From contig CAYGHD010000012.1 of NCBI GenBank assembly GCA_964349675.1, forward strand, positions 1 through 16,089: a stretch of 16,089 nt of DNA, in the 5' to 3' direction. This document shows positions 7,662 to 13,202 of the stretch, piece by piece (position 1 is the stretch's first letter; each line of letters opens with the position of its first letter). The position numbers and the translations under genes are program-made. The notes under the pieces were generated by a model. The model worked only from the letters and a program-made list of their open reading frames with translations. It was not told the DNA's origin and made no database searches. The DNA is from GWA1-54-10 sp964349675 (lineage in GTDB: Bacteria > Patescibacteriota > Minisyncoccia > Phycocordibacterales > SBAW01).

Positions 7662-7690
7662 TTGACTTTTAGTACTATTTACTATATAGT
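7662..7690 (+). promoter_or_regulatory. Strong promoter of the accessory operon
   Basis: TTGACT (7662-7667), a 17-bp spacer and TATAGT (7685-7690) form a near-consensus sigma-70 promoter starting 5 bases after tRNA-Tyr. Transcription from about 7697 would give a leader of roughly 70 nt before the likely kinase start at 7769. This leadered design contrasts with the core genes. Confidence 0.65.
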
Positions 7691-7697
7691 GTTTTTT

Positions 7698-7739
7698 GTC
7701 GCTGACGCGACCCTGACTGACACTAATCCCATAAGTGTC
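7698..7739 (+). promoter_or_regulatory. Two hairpins in the leader of the accessory operon
   Basis: GTCGC-TGAC-GCGAC (7698-7711) and GACACT(9-nt loop)AGTGTC (7719-7739) are perfect stems in the predicted 5' leader, upstream of an AGGAG (7757-7761). No T-run follows either stem, so they are not standard terminators. I do not recognise a riboswitch class. Confidence 0.35.
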
Positions 7740-7768
7740 TGAGGCATCTTGCCACCAGGAGCTCCTTG

Positions 7769-8204
7769 ATGGNNNNNNNNNNGGCTTACCGGACAAAGTG
7801 GTAGCGGAAAGACAACTATTGCAAGAGCGCTGCAACAAAAAATAAACGGCGTGATTTTGGATGGAGATGAGATGCGCGAATCTATTTCAACAGATTTAGG
7901 TTTTTCGAAAGAAGATAGAGAAACTCACAACCTTCGGGTTGCGCGCCTGGCAAAAGTTCTTTCGAAGTATGCGCCAATCATTGTTTCAGTCATCGCTCCC
8001 TTTGAGGATTCACGGGAGAAGATTACTATAATCGCTAGACCGTTCTGGGTATATGTTGAGCGTGCCACGACTCTAGACGATGCTAAGCCCTATCAAGTTC
8101 CCTCACAGTATGCTGTTAAGGTAAATTCAGATACTCAAACAACCGACGAACAGGTTGGGATTATTTTATCCGCGCTCGATAATTGTGCAGGATGTAACGT
8201 ATGA
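7769..8204 (+). CDS. APS-kinase-like (CysC family) P-loop kinase, interrupted by assembly gap
   Basis: From base 7785 an open frame of 139 codons plus stop begins LTGQSGSGKTT, the Walker A loop typical of APS kinases (usually preceded by W; the bases before it are nGG, compatible with TGG). It continues with LDGDEMRESISTDLGFSKEDRETHNLRVA, closely following the CysC pattern DGDxxR...LGFSxxDR. APS kinase makes PAPS, the sulfate donor for sulfotransferases, and such a domain is encoded two genes downstream. The region after FWVYVER is short: the usual RDPKGLY and FTGIxxPYE lid segment is largely missing, with only AKPYQVP remaining, so the true substrate is uncertain. An AGGAG 7 nt before ATG 7769 suggests the start; the 10-N gap does not preserve the frame and is probably not its true length. 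Its stop overlaps the next gene by 4 nt (ATGA). Confidence 0.68.
7773..7782. other. Assembly gap (10 N)
   Basis: Ten N bases lie between a putative SD-ATG on the left and the Walker A region of a kinase on the right. Taken literally, ATG 7769 and the kinase frame at 7785 are 16 nt apart and out of frame, so the real gap length differs or the join is approximate. Confidence 0.98.
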
Positions 8205-8734
8205 AAATTGTAATTGGGTCAACGAGTGCTCCGAAAGTTTCTGCCACTAAGGAAGTGTTTGCCGATTTTTTTAAAGGAGAAGATATTGCAATTGTATCAA
8301 TCGAGGTTGACTCAGGCGTTAGTCCCACGCCTTTTTCTGTGGAAGAGTGTATTTTGGGCGGACGCACGAGAATAGAAAAATGCCGGCAAAGCATCCCCGA
8401 TGCTGACTACTACGTCGGTATTGAGAGTGGCGTCTTACAGACAGATGAATTTACCTTCCTCACACCCTGGGCGGTTATTTTTAAAAGAGCTACAAACAAG
8501 GAATCTGTCGGCTCGGGTGCACTTGTTCCAGTAAAGGCAGCATTTTTTTCAAAATTTGACTCGAGTGTCGAAATAAGTGACACGATGCGCTATGAACTGT
8601 TTGATCCAAAATTGGTATTGCAAAAGAAAACGCTCGGGGTGGGGGGCGTCCTTACTCAAGGGGTGATACAAAGGCACGATCAAGTTTGCTTGGCTTTGAA
8701 AGTAGCGCTTTCAACCGTAGAGCTCTTGCAGTAG
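8201..8734 (+). CDS. DUF84 family inosine/xanthosine triphosphatase (YjjX-like)
   Basis: The 177-aa length is usual for this family, which hydrolyses non-canonical ITP/XTP to the monophosphates and so cleans the nucleotide pool. Family landmarks visible: an N-terminal MKIVIGSTSAPKVSATKEVF (nucleotide-binding loop after the first strand), EVDSGVSPTPFSVEEC followed by GGRTRIEKC, ADYYVGIESGV (69-78) as the acidic active-site segment, and a C-terminal GVGGVLTQGVIQR helix start in place of the usual LTGG...TR. It overlaps the kinase stop by 4 nt and has AGGA about 8 nt upstream, so it is translationally coupled. Why a nucleotide house-cleaning enzyme sits between a kinase and a sulfotransferase is unknown; it may act on a nucleotide made or used by its neighbours. 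Confidence 0.85.
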   Translation: MKIVIGSTSAPKVSATKEVFADFFKGEDIAIVSIEVDSGVSPTPFSVEECILGGRTRIEKCRQSIPDADYYVGIESGVLQTDEFTFLTPWAVIFKRATNKESVGSGALVPVKAAFFSKFDSSVEISDTMRYELFDPKLVLQKKTLGVGGVLTQGVIQRHDQVCLALKVALSTVELLQ

Positions 8735-8761
8735 TGTTATTTTTGATTGCGGGAGATGTAC

Positions 8762-10519
8762 ATGAAAAACGACCTTACGGACATTAGAAATAGTGTTAAG
8801 AAAATAGAGCTTTTTTGCAAAAAAGAAAATCTCCCGTTCAAAAAACCACTGCTCATTTTAGGCATCTTTGAGCGTGTCGGCTCTAACTGGCTATTAGATA
8901 CGCTCAATTCGTGCGTGCATACCCATAACGAACCTTTTAAACAACAGCTCGGAAAAGAAAGTGCTTATTCCACGCTGGCCACACACCTAGAGGATGTGCA
9001 AAGCCCGCTTTCTCTGCAAAAAAATCCTTTTATACGATATTGGCTCGAAACTTTTGTTGCTACAAAATATGGCACAGTCGACCATGCAATAAAAGAAACG
9101 AATTTATTTTTTGCGTTAAAAAACTTTACAATACTTTTTTCTGACGCACCTGTTTTAGTTTTAAAGCGAGAACCTCTGGGAATTTTTAGTTCACTGATGA
9201 GTCAAGATTTATTCAGCCAATGGCACTATGTGCAACGGTATGAACAGCTGCATGCCGTAGCGCTCTTGCCGGAGTGGAAAGCCTTTCAATTCATATTTGA
9301 CAGTCCCAATGGAAGCGCCGTGTCGCCTATGCAGATACTCACCCGATTACTCTTTTTGAATACGCTGCTTATCGCAGAAGCGCTTGATGCTAGGCCCTAT
9401 GTGGAAGTGTCGTATGAAGCGTCTGTAAAAAACCATTCGGAAATACTAGCGTTTTTGTCTGTAGAGGTTTTTCCAGGAAAGGATTTCCCAAGTGCTCAAG
9501 AGGAGGCTCTTGATGTTTCAAACACAAGGCAAGGTACTTTTAGTCCGGGGCGTACAAAAAATACGCTTAAAGCCTTTTTGGATACGCAGGACGAAAAAGT
9601 TGTGTATGCCGAACTGGATCGGTTGCTTGCAGCGGCAGAAATGCATTTCTCAGCTCGCAGTATTGAGCGAACTAAAAATTTTTTACATTACCATACGAGA
9701 TCATACGACCTTGTTGGTAGAAAGCCTGCCTCGGTGTTTCCAAGTCTGGCAGAACACAAGACTGCTGCAGCTCCTATTGCATTTGTCCCGGATGAAACCA
9801 ATCCTATTGCATGGCGGAATATCCTAGTCACAAATAGAGAGTATGCTGAGTTTTTAAATGCACTAAGAAGTAAAAATATTTTCAACGTCTTGGATGGTGG
9901 GCAGATGTTTTTTAATGAAAACATGATAGAGGCTCGGGGTGGTCGAATCCATTTCAATACAATACGTAACGCATATGAAGTCAGTGCGGGTTACGAAGAG
10001 CACCCCGTGTATTGGGTCACTTGGATTGGGGCTCTTGCATTTGCGCACTATAGAGGGCTGCGCCTCCCAACACGAGCAGAATTACACTCTTTGATTGAAC
10101 ATACGCCCGTTGTATTTGATGCCATTAACGCCGGGCATGTGCACGACGATGTGCAGCCTGTTTCGCTAGAGCGGTATGTCCATGGGGCCATATGTGATGT
10201 TGTGGGGAATTTGTCTGTTTGGTGTTCGGATGGGCCAGACCAGAAAGCAGGAGATCCTCAGTCGGTAACCAAATATATATACGGTACCGCTTGGAACAGG
10301 CCTGCAACGACACAGGAGATGACCAAAGGTAACTCGAGGCCGATTGTAGGGAACTCTCGTTCAGTCGGGATTCGTCTTGTGCAGGACGCGTCTATACAGC
10401 CTATGTCGTTCGAAAAATTAGTTGCGCAGATACAAAAAATCCCAAATATTTTGAAGGAACATACGGACAAGTCACTACGCTTCAAAGATCAGGCGATTAT
10501 CGACCTGCTTCAAGTGTAA
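8762..10519 (+). CDS. Sulfotransferase fused to an FGE/SUMF1-like domain
   Basis: 585 aa from ATG 8762, chosen because GGGAGA lies 5 nt upstream; ATG 8756 and TTG 8747 in the same frame have no properly spaced SD. Residues 29-310 look like a PAPS-dependent sulfotransferase: LLILGIFERVGSNWLL (5'-phosphosulfate loop, 37-45), HNEPF (55-59) and VLKREPLGIFSSL (3'-phosphate site, 133-145). Residues about 340-541 resemble the formylglycine-generating-enzyme/sulfatase-modifying fold: VTNREYAEFLNAL, HPVYWVTWIGALAFAHYRGLRLPTRAEL, GNLSVWCSDG and a final GNSRSVGIRLV. The active-site cysteine pair of true FGE is not seen near the C-terminus, so this half may bind a ligand or do other chemistry. A helical tail of about 40 residues follows. 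No signal peptide or membrane segment. It is the last gene of the operon; the target of sulfation is unknown. Confidence 0.72.
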   Translation: MKNDLTDIRNSVKKIELFCKKENLPFKKPLLILGIFERVGSNWLLDTLNSCVHTHNEPFKQQLGKESAYSTLATHLEDVQSPLSLQKNPFIRYWLETFVATKYGTVDHAIKETNLFFALKNFTILFSDAPVLVLKREPLGIFSSLMSQDLFSQWHYVQRYEQLHAVALLPEWKAFQFIFDSPNGSAVSPMQILTRLLFLNTLLIAEALDARPYVEVSYEASVKNHSEILAFLSVEVFPGKDFPSAQEEALDVSNTRQGTFSPGRTKNTLKAFLDTQDEKVVYAELDRLLAAAEMHFSARSIERTKNFLHYHTRSYDLVGRKPASVFPSLAEHKTAAAPIAFVPDETNPIAWRNILVTNREYAEFLNALRSKNIFNVLDGGQMFFNENMIEARGGRIHFNTIRNAYEVSAGYEEHPVYWVTWIGALAFAHYRGLRLPTRAELHSLIEHTPVVFDAINAGHVHDDVQPVSLERYVHGAICDVVGNLSVWCSDGPDQKAGDPQSVTKYIYGTAWNRPATTQEMTKGNSRPIVGNSRSVGIRLVQDASIQPMSFEKLVAQIQKIPNILKEHTDKSLRFKDQAIIDLLQV

Positions 10520-10535
10520 TGGAGGAGTTGTGCGC

Positions 10536-10595
10536 GTGACCTACATTCTCTGGTTTTTAAAAAAGAACGGTTTTATTCACTGGAGTATAACTTGA
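10536..10595 (+). CDS. Possible 19-aa leader or gene remnant
   Basis: A GTG-started frame reading VTYILWFLKKNGFIHWSIT ends in TGA. A GGAGGAG (10521-10527) lies 8-10 nt upstream, directly after the sulfotransferase stop. The SD and the spacing are good, but the peptide is tiny. It may be the beginning of a gene truncated by the junction at the edge of the accessory region, a small peptide, or chance. Confidence 0.2.
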   Translation: MTYILWFLKKNGFIHWSIT

Positions 10596-10610
10596 ACATA
10601 TTTTGAATGG

Positions 10611-10616
10611 TATGAT
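10611..10616 (+). promoter_or_regulatory. -10 box of the pilin/transglycosylase gene
   Basis: TATGAT ends 6 nt before ATG 10623. An alternative pair, TTGAAC (10592-10597) with GATAAT (10614-10619) at 16-bp spacing, would start transcription just inside the gene and is less likely because the next in-frame ATG (codon 8) would remove the signal-peptide Lys. Confidence 0.5.
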
Positions 10617-10622
10617 AATTGC

Positions 10623-12218
10623 ATGAAGTTTTTTGGTATCTGGATGGCCGGATTAGCCGCTGTACTGTTGTTTTTTGTTTCTCTGCAGCCTACCATGGCG
10701 CAGACGCGCCCACCCACGTGCGCGCTTACCGTTACCCCAGGTGTGATTTATATTGGCGAGAGTGTTACCCTGCGCTGGCAAAGCAGTAACGCGACAGTAG
10801 GCACTATTACCAACGTGGGGAGTGTAAGTGCAAATGGCTCTATCAACCTGCTACCATCTTCTGCTGCAGTGACGCGCTATGTCGGCACCTTTACTGGCCC
10901 GGGCGGCAAAGTGGAGTGTGCTGCGAGCGTTGTGGTGTCGCCGGGCGGGGGTGGGGCAAGCGGTGGGAGCAACATACCAACCCCGTATGCTCCTCCGACA
11001 CCCTATAGCCCAACTCCGTATACCACCGGCGACCAAGGAGTGCCTACCACATACAGCGGCGGAAGTACGTACAGCCCAACACCCTACGGGCCTTCGGCGG
11101 GTGTACAAACAATTTTCCCCTCTGCACCAAACACCAACGAGTCAAACGCGCCATCTCCCACCGCGCAGTCAAGGCTAAGTAGTGGTGGAGGTCTGGTGTC
11201 GTGCGGCAACAGCAGCGACCCTCGTGCGGCGACTGCCTGCAACTTGTGCGACATAGGGCAGTTGATACAAAACATCATCAACTTCCTTATTCTGCTCTCC
11301 ATACCATTGTCTGCGGCGCTCTTTGCGTGGGCGGGCATTTTGTACTTCACTGCAGGAGGCGACCATCATAAAATTGACCATGCCCACAAAATATTTAAAG
11401 CAGTATTTGTTGGCTTTGTGCTGGTGGTGACTGCCTATTTGATCGTGCAAACGCTTTTGACTGCAATTGTAAATCAACAAAATTTCTTCGTGAATGGAAG
11501 TTGGTCGAGCTTGGAGTGCGCTGACCGAGAGCATAACTTAATCGTCAATTCGCAATACTCACCACTAAACCCCGATGGTCGTCCGCGCTGGTCATCTATC
11601 GCACAGCTCTTTCCAAGTATTATTACCGGCTCTTTGCTTACAAACACCGGTGGGCGCCCCGTCGGCGCTGAGGCAGGGAATCCAGTTAACCAAGCAATCG
11701 GGGTCGCTAACCTAAAAAATTACACAGACACCTTTACCCAAGCATGCTCCCAGTATGGTGTCTCTCAAGACGACTGTGCAACGGCGATGGCTATCTGCGT
11801 AGTTGAGTCTGGATGTGGCGCAAATACCGGGGCAAACAATGGATGCAATAGTTCAAACGCATGCGGAATTATGCAGATGCTCCCAAGTACTGCTCATACC
11901 CTTAGTAAAGAGGGTACCAGTTGTGATACTCGTCTTGATGGAGCAGCGATGCTGCAAAATCCAACGTGCAGTATTCAACTTGGCGTTCTCTATTATTCAG
12001 GACTAGTCAAAAGCTGGGGAGAAGGGAGTAAAGATAGTATTGCCGCCTACAATGGCGGCCCAGGGGCAAATCGCACCAGTGTAGACTGTGGCCCTGGGAC
12101 TCGGATGTGGGCGTGTCCTATCAACGCTGGCGGTTATGTCCAAACACAAAAATACGTTCCAGCGGTCGAGGCTGCTCGCAACCTTATCCGCGCCCAAAAT
12201 GCCCCCTATTCTCCATAA
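10623..12218 (+). CDS. Secreted Ig-like / VirB2-like pilin / SLT lytic transglycosylase fusion
   Basis: 531 aa. A signal peptide (1-26, likely cut after TMA) is followed by an Ig-like fold (about 32-106: CALTVTPGVIYIGESVTLRW to VECAASVVV). A Gly/Pro/Tyr-rich linker (107-185) has several PTPY repeats. A two-helix hydrophobic segment (about 208-284: LCDIGQLIQNIINFLILL, GGDHHKIDHAHKIFKAVFVGFVLVVTAYL) resembles VirB2/TrbC pilins. The C-terminal SLT domain has YGVSQDDCATAMAICVVES with the presumed catalytic Glu395, CGIMQML (414-420), AAYNGG and a final QKYVPAVEAARN. Many cysteines in the SLT part suggest extracytoplasmic disulfides. It would cut peptidoglycan glycan strands, perhaps to let a pilus or secretion machine through the wall. 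It stands alone, with its own apparently leaderless promoter. Confidence 0.85.
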   Translation: MKFFGIWMAGLAAVLLFFVSLQPTMAQTRPPTCALTVTPGVIYIGESVTLRWQSSNATVGTITNVGSVSANGSINLLPSSAAVTRYVGTFTGPGGKVECAASVVVSPGGGGASGGSNIPTPYAPPTPYSPTPYTTGDQGVPTTYSGGSTYSPTPYGPSAGVQTIFPSAPNTNESNAPSPTAQSRLSSGGGLVSCGNSSDPRAATACNLCDIGQLIQNIINFLILLSIPLSAALFAWAGILYFTAGGDHHKIDHAHKIFKAVFVGFVLVVTAYLIVQTLLTAIVNQQNFFVNGSWSSLECADREHNLIVNSQYSPLNPDGRPRWSSIAQLFPSIITGSLLTNTGGRPVGAEAGNPVNQAIGVANLKNYTDTFTQACSQYGVSQDDCATAMAICVVESGCGANTGANNGCNSSNACGIMQMLPSTAHTLSKEGTSCDTRLDGAAMLQNPTCSIQLGVLYYSGLVKSWGEGSKDSIAAYNGGPGANRTSVDCGPGTRMWACPINAGGYVQTQKYVPAVEAARNLIRAQNAPYSP

Positions 12219-12234
12219 AACCCCCTATTGTGCA

Positions 12235-12277
12235 GGGGCACTATTGCACTAAAGCCTCTTTTACCGTATAGTGCCCC
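12235..12277 (+). promoter_or_regulatory. rpmG promoter enclosed in a 10-bp inverted repeat
   Basis: TTGCAC (12244-12249), a 17-bp spacer and TATAGT (12267-12272) form a strong promoter whose -10 ends 7 nt before ATG 12280. A perfect inverted repeat (GGGGCACTAT at 12235-12244, ATAGTGCCCC at 12268-12277) overlaps the first base of the -35 and covers most of the -10. It could be an operator or, transcribed from upstream, a stem after the transglycosylase gene; no T-run follows. Confidence 0.6.
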
Positions 12278-12279
12278 GT

Positions 12280-12438
12280 ATGTCACAAGACCGCCTTATC
12301 AAGCTCGCCTGCAACAAATGCAAGCGCATTAACTATTGGTCATCTAAAAATAAGAAGCTCGTTGAGCGCAAAATCGAGCTGAAAAAGTACTGCAAATGGT
12401 GCCGTGCCAGCTTGGTGCACAAAGAGGCTCGAAAATAG
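12280..12438 (+). CDS. rpmG: 50S ribosomal protein bL33, zinc-binding type
   Basis: 52 aa. Starts MSQDRLIKLACNKCKRINYW and contains the two zinc knuckles CNKC (11-14) and CKWC (38-41), with a basic middle (NKKLVERKIELKKY). This matches C+ type bL33, a small protein near the E site of the large subunit. The length is typical. The start is set by the conserved N-terminus and by a TATAGT box 7 nt upstream; there is no SD. The neighbouring tRNA-Trp begins 33 nt downstream; rpmG next to tRNA-Trp (often with secE/nusG) is a common bacterial order, although secE is not seen here. Confidence 0.93.
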   Translation: MSQDRLIKLACNKCKRINYWSSKNKKLVERKIELKKYCKWCRASLVHKEARK

Positions 12439-12471
12439 TACAATCAAGGGGTTCTCCATCCCACGTGTTAG

Positions 12472-12542
12472 GGGCGATTGGTGAAATGGTATCACAACGG
12501 TCTCCAAAACCGTTAGCGAAGGTTCGATTCCTTCATCGCCCG
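12472..12542 (+). tRNA. tRNA-Trp (anticodon CCA)
   Basis: 71 nt. The acceptor GGGCGAT pairs perfectly with ATCGCCC, the anticodon arm is ACGGT-CTCCAAA-ACCGT, and the T-arm is GAAGG with loop TTCGATT. The discriminator G73 is typical for Trp. CCA is not encoded. With anticodon CCA and TGA stops in use, there is no sign of UGA reassignment. Probably co-transcribed with rpmG. Confidence 0.95.
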
Positions 12543-12552
12543 CTACAGGTTT

Positions 12553-13158
12553 TTATGAGCGTACTCCAGCGTGATGCTGGAGGTGGCGCAGTTTGAGCCC
12601 AAAGATCAGAAGTAAAAAATAGCGTGCAATACCTGCAAAAAACCACGGCCACGCATACCGCTCGATAAAAAACGGATGATCTTTTTGGTATTCTGCTTGG
12701 TACGGCATGCAGCGTATGCTGATGGTGGTATTGGGGAAGATGCGTCGCCATATCCAACGGACGCTGCGGGCGTGGATTTCGCCGCAAATAACCAGTATAT
12801 GTTTTGGTTCATACCCGAGCGCTGCGTGTATCGCCTCGGCTTCGGTTATTGAATTTGTCTGCGCCCCTGCACGGATGTGCGGTATGCTCCCGAAGAGCTC
12901 TTTTTTAAAACGGTACTCAACATCTGCACAGTGGGGGAACCCTGTATGTGCCGAGTCGCTTGCCACCACTGTGGCATCAGGAAATAGGTGTGCATAGTGC
13001 GCTGCCAAAAGCACACTTTCTTTTGTGCCTCGGGTAAGCGTGTGCGGCAGTGTTGTGTAAGACAAAGGTACAATGCAGTCGACGGCATCCACCTCGGCAT
13101 CTTCGTCCTTCCAGAGCTTCACAAGCAGAGACAGGGGGTTCGCGCGTGTGTGAGACAT
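12553..13158 (-). CDS. DUF218 family protein (SanA/YdcF/ElyC-like)
   Basis: 201 aa from ATG 13158. The frame opens further upstream (to 13221), but that part would overlap the helicase promoter, and MSHTRANPLSLL has a well-placed -10. The Rossmann-like DUF218 pattern is visible: DCIVPLSYTT strand, TRGTKESVLLAAHYAHLFPDATVVASDSA, NSITEAEAIHAAL (in place of the usual NTxENA), HILVICGEIHARSVRWIWRRIFP, and a C-terminal hydrophobic stretch FFAGIARYFLLLIFGL that may form a membrane anchor. DUF218 proteins are linked to envelope functions in E. coli (SanA, ElyC), but the biochemical role is unclear. Its 3' end lies 10 bp from tRNA-Trp, convergent. A stem (CTCCAGC/GCTGGAG, 12564-12582) sits inside its last codons. 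Confidence 0.75.
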   Translation of the reverse strand: MSHTRANPLSLLVKLWKDEDAEVDAVDCIVPLSYTTLPHTLTRGTKESVLLAAHYAHLFPDATVVASDSAHTGFPHCADVEYRFKKELFGSIPHIRAGAQTNSITEAEAIHAALGYEPKHILVICGEIHARSVRWIWRRIFPNTTISIRCMPYQAEYQKDHPFFIERYAWPWFFAGIARYFLLLIFGLKLRHLQHHAGVRS

Positions 13159-13165
13159 TTTTCTT

Positions 13166-13196
13166 ATAGTAGCAAGGATTGCTGGTAGGGTACACT
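13166..13196. promoter_or_regulatory. Divergent promoters of the DUF218 gene and the Pif1-like helicase
   Basis: Minus strand: TACTAT (13171 to 13166), then AAGAAAA, then ATG 13158. Plus strand: TACACT (13191-13196), then GGTAAG, then GTG 13203. Both -10 boxes end 6-7 nt from a start codon, and only 44 bp separate the two genes. No convincing -35 elements are visible. Confidence 0.5.
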
Positions 13197-13202
13197 GGTA
13201 AG

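Noticed and set aside
7554..7742. 62-codon frame across tRNA-Tyr
   Set aside because: It runs straight through the tRNA gene and has no protein-like features.
9779..10384. Catalytically active formylglycine-generating enzyme
   Set aside because: The fold resembles FGE, but the terminal active-site cysteine pair is not present.
7640..10622. Integrated element with attachment sites at tRNA-Tyr
   Set aside because: No integrase and no direct repeat of the tRNA 3' end could be found on the right side.
12564..12582. Terminator hairpin between tRNA-Trp and the DUF218 gene
   Set aside because: The stem lies within the DUF218 coding end and neither strand has a T-run after it.
12396..12596. 66-codon frame covering the end of rpmG and tRNA-Trp
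   Set aside because: Overlaps rpmG in another frame and reads through the tRNA.
13179..13202. Upstream TTG start for the Pif1-like helicase
   Set aside because: The TACACT -10 box lies between TTG and GTG, and the residues added have no family match; GTG 13203 is preferred.
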